The notes below the pieces were generated by a model. That model was not told the DNA's origin and ran no database searches. It saw nothing but the letters and a program-made list of their open reading frames with translations. The translations under genes were made by a program, and so were the position numbers. Below, in pieces: positions 9,764 through 18,221 of a DNA stretch of 64,000 bases; position 1 is the first letter of the stretch; each line of letters starts with the position of its first letter. Source of the DNA: Aquimarina algicola (GTDB lineage: Bacteria; Bacteroidota; Bacteroidia; Flavobacteriales; Flavobacteriaceae); contig NZ_VFWZ01000003.1 of NCBI RefSeq assembly GCF_006443095.1, positions 613,691-677,690 of the forward strand, in the 5' to 3' direction.

Positions 9764-9935
9764 TCTTTATATATGTGTTTATTTCATATCACTTGCTAAA
9801 AGTAATTGTTTTTTACGAGTCTTTACAACGATTTATGATATCACATAAAAGATATAGACTCTAAGATATTACTAAACAGTATAAAATAAACTAAATATTC
9901 CTTTACACTACATACGAATTGGATTGTAAAGCATA

Positions 9936-11009
9936 TCATTTCAATTTACCCATCAATCCCCAACCGTTTGCTTTGTCTATAACAACACAATGTATTTTGT
10001 TGGTTCCTTTTTTGAGCGGTAAGTATATTGTGTTGACAGTATCTCCCATATGCCCCATGTATTGTTTTCCTTTGGCTCTAAAAGAATTATTCCCTGCAAA
10101 AAGAAGTTGACCATTTAGATACACAATTATTTTGTCACTATAATCAAATGAAAAAAGTTTTGTCTCTTCATTATCAGCATGAACAGTAGTAGAGGCTACA
10201 ATATACTCCTCTACATTTTTTTCGAATTTACCGGAAGTAGATTTTTTGACATATTTAGAAATAAGTAAAAGTCCTGATGCTTCAGTTGCAACTGTGGTAT
10301 ATTTTTCTTCTAAAAAACTTTTAAAATCTAACTTTTCTGCTTCGTAAGGACGTGCTTTTGTGATATTCCATTTCGTAATCATTGCAGGATCAACAGCAAT
10401 AGCGCTATCCTTTTCTGGCTTCTGTACTGTATCTTTAGGTGTGATTCTAAAGTTTGAAAACCTGTTGGAAAATAAAGCAAAAAGACCAATTTCTCCACCA
10501 GTTTGATCTGTTCTTAAATGGTCTACGGTCAGTGCTTTTTTATCATTTACAAAAATATCTGCACTTTGATTATGAACTTCAATTCGCAAAGTATTCCAAC
10601 CTTTATTTGCAAAGGTTACCTGCGCCTGATATTCTTTAAATAGCTGCCAGTTTGATTCGTTATTAAAGATAGGGGTATATTGCACAGCATCTACCTGGCT
10701 GGATTTGTGCATTCTCATATACACTTCTTCCATATTATCATTTTGTTTTCTAAACGTGATCCCTGCAAAACTTCTGCTGGTATTGGCGTAAACATCTACT
10801 TCAATAGTTCCGTTTGTAAACTGTACATTTTTTACAGTAGCCCTATCTTTTTTTAAAAGCAATGTCTCTCTGTTATCAAATTTTTCAAATACAGCACCTT
10901 CAGGTACAACCCAATTGGTATCAAGCATATCGATTTTTACAGATGCCCCTTGTCCAGAAATGATTTGAATACTGAATATTACAATGATTGAACATAGAAT
11001 TTTTGCCAT
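9936..11009 (-). CDS. Exported concanavalin A-like (DUF1080/LamG-type) protein
   Basis: 357 residues with a signal peptide ending near IQIISGQG. Residues ~40-190 form a beta sandwich of the DUF1080/glucanase-like type (FTNGTIEVDVYANTSRSFAG, GWNTLRIEVHNQSADIFVND, IGLFALFSNRFSNFRI). The second half (from ~205) is another beta domain with VYLNGQLLFAGNNSF and a final NKIHCVVIDKANGWGLMGKL, resembling jelly-roll folds. Such proteins bind or act on carbohydrates, but no catalytic residues can be pointed to. The AraC regulator gene lies 54 bp upstream and may control it. Confidence 0.7.
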   Translation of the reverse strand: MAKILCSIIVIFSIQIISGQGASVKIDMLDTNWVVPEGAVFEKFDNRETLLLKKDRATVKNVQFTNGTIEVDVYANTSRSFAGITFRKQNDNMEEVYMRMHKSSQVDAVQYTPIFNNESNWQLFKEYQAQVTFANKGWNTLRIEVHNQSADIFVNDKKALTVDHLRTDQTGGEIGLFALFSNRFSNFRITPKDTVQKPEKDSAIAVDPAMITKWNITKARPYEAEKLDFKSFLEEKYTTVATEASGLLLISKYVKKSTSGKFEKNVEEYIVASTTVHADNEETKLFSFDYSDKIIVYLNGQLLFAGNNSFRAKGKQYMGHMGDTVNTIYLPLKKGTNKIHCVVIDKANGWGLMGKLK

Positions 11010-11063
11010 GATTTTTTATTTGTAAATATCTAATTTCATCTCTTTTATCCTCATATCATTTTG

Positions 11064-11936
11064 TTAAAAAGTACTATCATTTTGGAAGTTTGCTCTATAA
11101 ATAGTAGGATTAACACCTTCCATTTTTTTGAAAAACCTTGTCAAATTATTAGGCTCGCCAAAATGTAAAGCATACGCTATTTCTGCTATTGTTTTATTAG
11201 AATAACGAAGTTCTGTTTTTATTTCCTGTAGAAGTCTGTTGTTGATGATTTGTTTTGAAGTATGCCCGGTATGTGCTTTTACCATAGTATTTAGTTTATG
11301 CCGATCTGTTTGTAACAAATTGCAATAGTCATTTACCGAATGTAATCTGCGAATATTCTGTTCGAGTAATTCTTTGAATTTGTGAATTTGTGAGTTTGAT
11401 CGTGTGTCAGGAGAAATATTATAGAATTTTGAATAAAACCGATTCAATTTTGATAATGAAAAATACAAAAGTGAGCGTATAATGTGTGAGCTATCATTTT
11501 GGTAATTATTTATCTCAGAAATGATCTCATTCAACGCATATTGAATAACGTTGTACTCTTCATTTTTTAGTTGTAAATATTGAGGTTGTTGAGCATTATA
11601 AAAGTATTGTAATCGATAGGCAAATAGTTTGTCATCAAAAAAATCAGATAAAAAATCATTTTGAAAAACAAGATGAAAACCTTTGACATCATCCATAGGA
11701 ATATTACACGATTTTTTCTGAAACGGGCAGATAAAAAAAATACTATTCTCTGTAACTTTTAATGTCTCTCCATTTAATTCCATCACTCCTTTTGCTTTTT
11801 GAAAAATCATGATTTCAAAAAAATCACATGTATGTGGATCAGGATCAAAAAAAGCGTTAGGATTGTTTTCAAACGTATGTAAATCCATGAGTAGCTCAAA
11901 GCCATATTTTCTTTTTTCAAAAATAAATTTTCTCAA
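11064..11936 (-). CDS. AraC-family transcriptional regulator
   Basis: 290 residues. The N-terminal half looks like a cupin-type sensor (FFEIMIFQKAKGVMELNGET, FICPFQKK), and the last ~100 residues carry the double helix-turn-helix: LLQTDRHKLNTMVKAHTGHT for the first and the signature IAEIAYALHFGEPNNLTRFF followed by KKMEGVNPTIYR for the second. A cytosolic DNA-binding regulator; its likely target is the downstream concanavalin-like gene 54 bp away. Confidence 0.9.
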   Translation of the reverse strand: MRKFIFEKRKYGFELLMDLHTFENNPNAFFDPDPHTCDFFEIMIFQKAKGVMELNGETLKVTENSIFFICPFQKKSCNIPMDDVKGFHLVFQNDFLSDFFDDKLFAYRLQYFYNAQQPQYLQLKNEEYNVIQYALNEIISEINNYQNDSSHIIRSLLYFSLSKLNRFYSKFYNISPDTRSNSQIHKFKELLEQNIRRLHSVNDYCNLLQTDRHKLNTMVKAHTGHTSKQIINNRLLQEIKTELRYSNKTIAEIAYALHFGEPNNLTRFFKKMEGVNPTIYRANFQNDSTF

Positions 11937-11997
11937 AATTCAATAATATCTTATTTGTTTTATCTGGTTGATAACAATTAATATAACTCTCCCTTAA

Positions 11998-12254
11998 TTA
12001 TTGCTTTAAGATTAAGTTTTTAATCGTGTGCGTTCCACTATTTATTTCTTTCTTGTTTATTTTGTAATAGAATTTTTCATTTTTCAAATTAATACCTGCT
12101 CTAATCACGCCTTCTACTCCTTTTTCAAAGAGAATGATAACATAAAATAAATTTGTTTTCTTTGGATTGACAGTGATTTGTAATTTGATTAATAAAGAAA
12201 TGTATCTTCTTCTACATAATGATATAATGCTTCAAAACCATGGTATATTTTCAT
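11998..12254 (-). pseudogene. Frameshifted small gene, unknown family
   Basis: From ATG at 12254 the frame reads MKIYHGFEALYHYVEEDTFL and stops; in another frame the sense continues at once as IKLQITVNPKKTNLFYVIIL, then FEKGVEGVIRAGINLKNEK and a final NSGTHTIKNLILKQ. The total of 257 nt is two short of a codon multiple plus one, consistent with one indel near 12192. The joined product would be about 85 residues. No family recognised. It fills most of the otherwise empty space upstream of rsgA's 3' end. Confidence 0.45.
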
Positions 12255-12335
12255 GATACTAAATCTTTTTTGTAGTATTAAATATACATATTACTCATGT
12301 ATTATGAATAGTATCCATAATACATGAGTGCTATA

Positions 12336-13403
12336 TTAGAATTTACTCGATTTTTTTAGATTTTTAAATTGCTTTACCATTTTTCCAAAGTTTTTATCCT
12401 TTTTGCGTTTTTCGGCAACGGTACTTTCAAAATGGTCTTTTTCTTTTTGCATTTTTAAGTAATTCTCATAGGAAGATTGATCAATTTCTCCAATGTCGAC
12501 TGCCGCGATAACCGCACATCCAATCTCTATTGTATGTGTACAATCTTTAAATCTACACTGTTTAGAATATTCATAAATGGTTTCAAATGTTTTTTCTAAA
12601 CCATAGGATCCACTTGCAATACCAATTTCTCTCATCCCGGGATTATCAATTATAATCCCACCATTATCAAGAAGTATCAGCTCACGATGTGTTGTTGTAT
12701 GCTGACCTTTTTTGGAATGTTCACTAATATTTTTGGTTTTCATTAATGACGTGTTTGTAAGTATATTTACAAGTGTAGATTTTCCAACTCCCGAAGAACC
12801 CAAAAGACAGTAAGTCTTTCCTTTTGATATGATCTCTTTTAGTTGTTCGACACCTTGTTTTGATATACTACTTATTGCAAATATTGGTACAGCATTGATT
12901 CTTTTTTTGAGATCATCCATCAATGTATTGAGCGATAATTTATCAATCAAATCAATTTTATTAAGAATAATAAGAGGTTGAATGTTTGATGTATTACAAA
13001 TAGTAAGATACCTTTCAATTCTATTGATATTAAAATCTCTGTCGACCGCTTGTACAATAAAAGCGTAATCTATATTTGTTGCGATAATCTGTATATCTCC
13101 CGATTGACCAACCGCTTGTCTTGCTAGCATTGAGCTACGAGGTAATACTTTGTGGATAATCGAGTTATAGGAATCATACATCACCAAAGCAACCCAATCT
13201 CCTACAGCCGGAAAATCTTCACGAGTATTTGCTGTATATCTTAAGTTTCCTGTTATTTCTGCTTCATATTCTCCTTGTACTGTTGTAACGATGTATCGTT
13301 CTTTATGCTCCAAAATAACTCTTCCGATTTCAAAGGCTTCTAAGTTGTTTTCTTTCTTTAGTGTTTCTATTTTATTGTTATATCCAAAATCTTCTAGTTT
13401 CAT
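12336..13403 (-). CDS. rsgA: Ribosome small subunit-dependent GTPase A (RsgA)
   Basis: Circularly permuted GTPase that checks late 30S maturation. Domain order: OB fold (residues ~25-110, including DFPAVGDWVAL), permuted GTPase domain with G4 NKIDLID, then P-loop GSSGVGKSTLVN, then G3 DNPGMREIG, and a C-terminal zinc knuckle (CRFKDCTHTIEIGCAV with the C-C-H-C ligands). The 355-residue length is typical. The long polar tail ends in lysine-rich sequence. Together with rsmA at 2168 this is the second 30S biogenesis factor in the window. Confidence 0.96.
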   Translation of the reverse strand: MKLEDFGYNNKIETLKKENNLEAFEIGRVILEHKERYIVTTVQGEYEAEITGNLRYTANTREDFPAVGDWVALVMYDSYNSIIHKVLPRSSMLARQAVGQSGDIQIIATNIDYAFIVQAVDRDFNINRIERYLTICNTSNIQPLIILNKIDLIDKLSLNTLMDDLKKRINAVPIFAISSISKQGVEQLKEIISKGKTYCLLGSSGVGKSTLVNILTNTSLMKTKNISEHSKKGQHTTTHRELILLDNGGIIIDNPGMREIGIASGSYGLEKTFETIYEYSKQCRFKDCTHTIEIGCAVIAAVDIGEIDQSSYENYLKMQKEKDHFESTVAEKRKKDKNFGKMVKQFKNLKKSSKF

Positions 13404-13803
13404 ATATATATTATTTTAAACACCATAGTAAATACTTCTGATATTGATGCATACAGCCAAGCTGATTGAAATACAAAAGGTATCTACAATGTGGTATTTA
13501 TTTGTAAAATGTAAAAAAGGTAATTACCCCTCAGAGGGTTATCTGAAGTAAAGAGTGATGATAGCCAAAAGAGATTGACTATCTTATTTTACAATATCCG
13601 AATATGATATTAAAGATGTATTGTACATAAAATTTTAATAGACTGTAAAGTTAAAAAATATCTTCAGTAAAAATTCTAATAAAAGATGTTTTTCGTTTTT
13701 CGTTTCATGAAAACATAAAGATTTACCTTTTTTAATTAGGTTCAAAAAGGTTCATACTAGGCTTTTTTTTATAAACTACGCATTTATGTTGTTGCTATTA
13801 GTG
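13404..13803. other. 400-bp non-coding gap
   Basis: No convincing reading frame on either strand. It contains a short GC island around 13527 with an odd-length palindrome (CCCTCAGAGGG) and a TTTTTCGTTTTTCGTTTCATG stretch near 13688. No repeat of families A or B is present. Presumably it holds the rsgA promoter on the minus strand. Confidence 0.5.
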
Positions 13804-14469
13804 CTATGGGATATTATTTTCAAACTCAACTATTCCTCTTTTATCGATGAACATTAAGGCTTTATTAAAATCATTGAGCACCCAACAAGATAGATCATGA
13901 TTTTCTTCGATCTTTAATTCAGAGAATTTTTGAGCCAATTGAATAGTATCAAACTTATGATAAATATTTCCCTCTCCGTTATAGTGTGTAAAATCAATAC
14001 TTAATCTCTTATGTAGCGATTCAAAAACAACAGCGACTTCTTCATCTTTTAATTCTGGAAATTCAGTTGCTTTTTTTAATTGTAAGTTAATTTTGTCATC
14101 TAGATCATGAATAAACATTTGTTTTAGATGCTCTTGTGGTTTCCAATTGTTATCCAAACCGTACAAGATCACCTCTCTTATTGTTTTGGGTGTAACAATA
14201 GTTCTTTGATATAAACTCCAACTTGCTGCTATACCATTTTTATTAAAATTTAACACATAATTAGAGTGATAAGAAATATATCCTATTAGAACTTGCCCAT
14301 TAATATCAGGAAGACCTATAATAAATCGTATGCCTCCATCCTCTCCTGTCACGTTATATTTATAAACAGTATCGTTTACAGTTATTGACCTAAATCCTTT
14401 TTTTGGTAATGTCATTCTTAATCGTTTCTCATTATAGGCTGGTGCGTTTTTAATCAATATTAATTTCAT
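13804..14469 (-). CDS. Hypothetical protein
   Basis: 221 residues, cytosolic, no signal or membrane segment. The N-terminal part is beta-rich (VYKYNVTGEDGGIRFIIGLP, GQVLIGYISYHSNYVLNF), the rest mixed. I do not recognise a family. It begins 20 bases inside the 3' end of the MmcQ-like gene, so the two are surely co-transcribed and coupled; the pair is the only clue to function. Confidence 0.75.
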   Translation of the reverse strand: MKLILIKNAPAYNEKRLRMTLPKKGFRSITVNDTVYKYNVTGEDGGIRFIIGLPDINGQVLIGYISYHSNYVLNFNKNGIAASWSLYQRTIVTPKTIREVILYGLDNNWKPQEHLKQMFIHDLDDKINLQLKKATEFPELKDEEVAVVFESLHKRLSIDFTHYNGEGNIYHKFDTIQLAQKFSELKIEENHDLSCWVLNDFNKALMFIDKRGIVEFENNIP

Positions 14470-14809
14470 CTCTTATCTTTTTCGGAAGTTTTGCAACCAC
14501 TAAACGATAAGAAATGTCTAACCATTCATAAAGTTGCTTGTCCGAAATTGTTCCGTCCATTTCAACTCTACACCAATGCTTTTTACTAAAATATGATGGT
14601 TCTTGAAGTGCTGGAAATGAAGCCCTAAGTTCATCTATTGTCTCGGGTTTGCATTTAATACTAAAGCTTGCAAATGTTGTAATATCCGTTCCCGTAAACA
14701 TTTTACCATGTACTTTGAATACCAATACATTCGGTAACTTAGAGAATGGAATAGATTCTGTTACTCCCTTTTTTGATAAGCAATAAGTTCTAAATTCCTC
14801 TATATTCAT
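14450..14809 (-). CDS. MmcQ/YjbR family protein
   Basis: 119 residues. Opens MNIEEFRTYCLSKKGVTESI and continues VLVFKVHGKMFTGTD, FSIKCKPETIDEL, then a tail with SKKHWCRVEMDGTISDKQLY, all blocks of the MmcQ/YjbR fold, a small double-wing DNA-binding-like domain of unclear function. Its start codon overlaps the stop of a degenerate reading frame just upstream (14806), and its 3' end overlaps the next gene by 20 bases. Confidence 0.9.
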   Translation of the reverse strand: MNIEEFRTYCLSKKGVTESIPFSKLPNVLVFKVHGKMFTGTDITTFASFSIKCKPETIDELRASFPALQEPSYFSKKHWCRVEMDGTISDKQLYEWLDISYRLVVAKLPKKIRDEINID

Positions 14810-15021
14810 AATGAAAGTCCTAATTTTTCTATTAATACTATTATGTTGTTCAAAATTTTATTAATAGCTTCTAGAGAAATTTTTCCTAAACCTATTTTAT
14901 AGATTCTAATTTAATATCTGAAGCTAAATCATTTGGAAAATATTACCGCTTTCTGAGCCCTCATAAATTTCGTTTTAATAATACGCAATGGTCTTATATC
15001 ACCATCAAATACAAAATTAAA
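14806..15021 (-). pseudogene. Multiply frameshifted remnant of a small gene
   Basis: Four consecutive sense pieces lie in shifting frames: NFNFVFDGDIRPLRIIKTKF, YEGSESGNIFQM, NDLASDIKLESIK and IGLGKISLEAINKILNN (ending NIIVLIEKLGLSL). Joined they give a plausible ~73-residue cytosolic protein, and the last piece ends in a TGA that overlaps the start of the MmcQ-like gene. Three indels are needed, so this is a decayed gene. No start codon remains and no family is recognised. Confidence 0.45.
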
Positions 15022-15080
15022 TTAGCGATTATTTTCGGATCAAGCACAAGCCTTAGCAATTCTGAGTAGATTCGTATTTT

Positions 15081-15368
15081 TTATTCCATCAAGAATTTGA
15101 GCTCGTCACAAGTTTTACTTGGCACGAATTCAGTTAGCTCATAACTCGCTAATTCATGTTTCTTGAACGGGTCTTTTTCAATAATTTTTTCCAATTCAGA
15201 TTTCGATTTTATATTCGACAGAATTACTCCTCCAGTTCTTGGAATTTTTCGTCCTGATGCTAGAAAATGTCCTAATTTATACTGCTCATTAAGAAATTCA
15301 ATATGTTCATTCAGAAATTGGTCAATTTTTTCCAGTTCAGTTTTATAAGTCAAGTTTATAATGAACAT
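15081..15368 (-). CDS. YciI-like protein
   Basis: 95 residues with the YCII layout: FIINLTYKTELEKIDQFLNE, then HIEFLNEQYKLGHFLASGR, a GGVILSN strand, and KIIEKDPFKKHELASYELTE, where the D-P-F motif and following His are the family's conserved centre. These are small ferredoxin-like proteins of the dimeric alpha-beta barrel group with poorly defined enzymatic role. Isolated cassette-like gene with its own spacers. Confidence 0.85.
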   Translation of the reverse strand: MFIINLTYKTELEKIDQFLNEHIEFLNEQYKLGHFLASGRKIPRTGGVILSNIKSKSELEKIIEKDPFKKHELASYELTEFVPSKTCDELKFLME

Positions 15369-15464
15369 TTAAGTATTTGTTTTTCGTTTGTTTTTAAATT
15401 CAAAACTGCCTTTTACAGTTTTGAAAAAATAAAATTTTGATATTATTTAATTCCAAGAAGCACT

Positions 15465-16703
15465 TTATTTTTCTGGAACGGTATAGATTAATTCTCCTTT
15501 TTTGTTAATATAGTTTTTCTTTGGATTAGCATTTTTGTCGTAAACAGAAGCTATACCGTTATAAAATGGGGTCGCGCTAAAAAAACGTGGTTCTATGATG
15601 TAATTACCTTTCAAATCAATATAACCATATTCATATGTATATTCTCCTGTTTTCATACCTACAACAGCTACACCATCAATAAAAGGTTCAGCAACATCAA
15701 ACTTCAAAGAAATAACCAGTTTTCCTTTATTATTTATGTATCCCCATTTTAAATCTCCATTTTTGTCATTTCCTTCTCTGACAGATACCGCAGCCAAACC
15801 TTCACTAAAACCATGAACATAATCATATAAAGGTGATATGACCCATTCTCCATTCTTATCTATAAAACCGATTTTCTTACTACGGTTTGTTGCAACTGCC
15901 ATATTCTCTTGAAAATTTTTTAATTCATAAAAATCCAATGGTACAATAACATTATCTAAAGTATCTATAATTCCATTTTTAAAATATTTCTCATTAACTA
16001 CAGCATAACCATTGATAAAAGGTGCTACTTCATAATATTTTAATGGGATTTTTTCATTGCCATGAGCATCAATAAATCCCCAAAGACCTTCTCTACTAAC
16101 AGCAGCATATCCTTGAAAAAAATCTTCAACCCTGTCATATTTTGGTTCAACTAGATATTTTCCATTTTTATCTATAAAACCATATTTATCATTGACTTTT
16201 ACTGCCGCAAAACCTTCTTTAAAAGCATTTGCCTCATCAAATATTGGTTTTATAATCTCCTTTCCTTTTGTATTTAAATATCCATATTTACGAGTATTTT
16301 CAAAACTTGAAAATGCAGCCATACCATCACTAAAATGAAAAACATAGTCATATTTTATAGGTATTACTACTTCTCCTTTTGTATTTACAAATCCGTATTT
16401 CCTGTTTAATCTTACAGAGGCTAGTCCATCAGTAAAATAACGTACCCTATCGTATATAAAACCTGTTATTTCTTCACCTTTTTCATTTATAAATCCATCA
16501 TGACCATTAAATCCTACTCCAATAACACTATTAGAATAACCTTCAAAATCATTGTATATAGGTTCTATAATCATATTTCCGGAATAGTCAATAAAACCAT
16601 AATTACCGTTAACTTCAATTGGTAATAATTTGTTTTCGTAATTTGTCTGACAGCTCAATAAAAATGAACTCAAAATAAATATAATTAATATTGGTTTATG
16701 CAT
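15465..16703 (-). CDS. WG-repeat lipoprotein
   Basis: 412 residues. The signal ends LSSFLLSCQ, so it should be a lipoprotein. The whole mature part is WG-repeat (KWG/KYGFI) sequence: about ten units of the form NGNYGFIDYSGNMIIEPIYN, KYGFVNTKGEVVIPIKYD, LWGFIDAHGNEKIPLKYY and WGYINNKGKLVISLKFD, forming a predicted beta-propeller-like or beta-helical surface. WG repeats are common in Bacteroidota lipoproteins and in some immunity or adhesion settings; function unknown. Repeat element A1 lies 50 bp upstream of the start. Confidence 0.9.
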   Translation of the reverse strand: MHKPILIIFILSSFLLSCQTNYENKLLPIEVNGNYGFIDYSGNMIIEPIYNDFEGYSNSVIGVGFNGHDGFINEKGEEITGFIYDRVRYFTDGLASVRLNRKYGFVNTKGEVVIPIKYDYVFHFSDGMAAFSSFENTRKYGYLNTKGKEIIKPIFDEANAFKEGFAAVKVNDKYGFIDKNGKYLVEPKYDRVEDFFQGYAAVSREGLWGFIDAHGNEKIPLKYYEVAPFINGYAVVNEKYFKNGIIDTLDNVIVPLDFYELKNFQENMAVATNRSKKIGFIDKNGEWVISPLYDYVHGFSEGLAAVSVREGNDKNGDLKWGYINNKGKLVISLKFDVAEPFIDGVAVVGMKTGEYTYEYGYIDLKGNYIIEPRFFSATPFYNGIASVYDKNANPKKNYINKKGELIYTVPEK

Positions 16704-16752
16704 TATTAAAATTCTTGTGGTAGTAAATTTAAATTTTTGTTTTTATTGTAGG

Positions 16753-16903
16753 CAACAACAAAATAAAGAACATACATATGTTATATTATATATCTGTTTA
16801 TCTACAAATCTAGCAGAATTCTTAACCAAATTAAAATTGTATCCTGCTCCTTGAGTATCTATTCCTTTTAGTTACGTTCTTTATTAGTAGTGTTTTGTCG
16901 TTG
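16753..16903. repeat. Intergenic repeat family A, copy 1
   Basis: About 150 bp with imperfect inverted ends (CAACAACAAAATAAAGAAC at 16753-16771 against GTTCTTTATT and TGTTTTGTCGTTG at 16876-16903). Shares the exact core TACAAATCTAGCAGAATT with copies 2 (17942) and 3 (31277), and nearly its full length with copy 2. It sits just upstream of the WG-repeat gene start. Confidence 0.8.
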
Positions 16904-16971
16904 GTGCATCTTATCGAAAAAGGAGATGAAAATTCAATTTGGTAAAAGAGTGAAGCTTATATACTGCTTCC

Positions 16972-17193
16972 TTAATGAAGTGACGTTTTAGAGGAGTTTT
17001 TTAGTATAGGTTCTATTTCTTTTAGTTTAATACGTAGTTCTTTTTCAAAAGATGGAATACTATCGAACTCAACTATTTCTTTCTCCCAATCTTTATAAAC
17101 AGGAAATATCCCCTTAGATCTAGCACTAAACTTTGCTCTGAATTCATATATAATGTTAGCACCCGTTATGCTTCTCCATTTATATAGATAATT
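16972..17193 (-). pseudogene. 3' remnant of an unknown gene
   Basis: An open stretch of 73 codons with no start: LYKWRSITGANIIYEFRAKF, SARSKGIFPVYKDWEKEIVE, FDSIPSFEKELRIKLKEIEP and ILKNSSKTSLH before the stop. The composition is normal for a cytosolic protein C terminus. A stop codon lies directly upstream. Interpreted as the surviving 3' end of a gene in the array; part of the first third may instead be spacer DNA. Confidence 0.4.
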
Positions 17194-17344
17194 TCAAATT
17201 CAGATGTTTTCGTATTAATTTGTGCTTGCTAACGGTCTCTTATAACTGTCAGTTATGGGATAAAGTACACAAGCTTTTCGATTTGGAACAGGCGTTAGTA
17301 ATCCCGAGTTGATTAGGACCTAGTCAAATCCGGCATAATTGCGG

Positions 17345-17973
17345 TTATACATTGTTGTACAACATTATTGGTTTTTCATCTATTTTGTTTAGTATAAGGA
17401 ATAGTCCAAGTGCAAAAATTGAAACGCCTAATGCTGTATAAATCAAATTACCCAACAAAAAATATCCAATTCCCATAGAAACAGCTCCAATTGTTGTTAA
17501 TAAGTAACCATAAGACTTGACTTTATAAAATTCAATGCGTGAAGAGAAAGTCCAATGAATAATAAAGATGGTCCAACATAGACAAAGGGAAAAGCAATTG
17601 AAGGTGTGTTTGCCAATTGATTAAAGAATTCATCCCGTCCATCATTATCAGTTCCAAAGCTCCACGAGATAAAGTCAATTGTGTTCAGTCCTATAAACGC
17701 TATCACTCCCAATTTTGTTAATATTGAAGCTACTTTTCCAAGTTTATTTTTAGGAAATATTTTATTGAAATTCAAAAGTAAGACAGCTCCAATTAAATTT
17801 AGCCAATGGGCAAAATCAATCGGTTTTTGTGAATGCGCAAACTCATTTCCTTTACTAAAAATCCAATAACTCATAACAAATAGTGAAAGTCCAATTATAC
17901 AGATAGTTTTTAATTTCAATTTTTCGGTTTGTTTTAATGTTGCACAATAATTATATAAAGAACATATGTACAT
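17345..17973 (-). pseudogene. Frameshifted membrane-protein gene
   Basis: The first 158 codons (17497-17973) encode about four membrane helices (TICIIGLSLFVMSYWIF, HWLNLIGAVLLLNF, LGVIAFIGLNTIDFISW, IAFPFVYVGPSLLFIGLSLH) and then stop after ALNFIKSS. One frame over, the sense goes on without a gap as YKVKSYGYLLTTIGAVSMG, IGYFLLGNLIYTALGVSIF and ALGLFLILNKIDEKPIML to a TAA at 17345. Adding one T to the TTTT run at the junction restores a single ~209-residue, six-helix protein. The annotated Met start lies inside repeat A2, so the true start is uncertain. Confidence 0.7.
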
Positions 17974-18086
17974 TATATTCTATATCTGTTTTTACAAATC
18001 TAGCAGAATTCTTAGCTAAATTAAAATGATATCCTGCTACTTGAGTATCTATTCCTTTTATTTACGTTCTTTATTAGTAATGTTTT
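17942..18086. repeat. Intergenic repeat family A, copy 2
   Basis: Close match to copy 1 over about 145 bp, including the 18-base core at 17993-18010 and the segment TTGAGTATCTATTCCTTTTA followed by ACGTTCTTTATTAGTA. The left inverted arm has drifted (TATATAAAGAAC). It overlaps the 5' end of the frameshifted membrane-protein gene. Confidence 0.8.
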
Positions 18087-18221
18087 TTAGTTAATACTAA
18101 AAAAGCATAGGGTTTCGTCATCAAGCTGCTCATCAATAACTTTAGGGTTGCTTGATTTCAATCCGTTGTTTTTAACAGCATCATTTAAACTACGTATTAA
18201 TTCTTTTCTACTTTTTTCTTT
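18087..18221 (-). pseudogene. Possible 3' fragment overlapping the Lnt-like gene
   Basis: A start-less open stretch of 44 codons reading SRKELIRSLNDAVKNNGLK, SSNPKVIDEQLDDETLCFF and SIN before a TAA. It begins inside the last codons of the Lnt-like gene in another frame and ends at repeat A2. It reads like a genuine C terminus but no parent gene is visible. Confidence 0.35.

Noticed and set aside
13527..13540. Short palindrome CCCTCAGAGGG as a terminator
   Set aside because: Stem of five pairs with no loop and no T-run; not a terminator.
15010..17320. Repeat between 15025-15074 and 17272-17317 (CTTAGCAAT/GTTAGTAAT then GAGT-GATT)
   Set aside because: Similarity is recognisable but too weak by eye to call a repeat without alignment.
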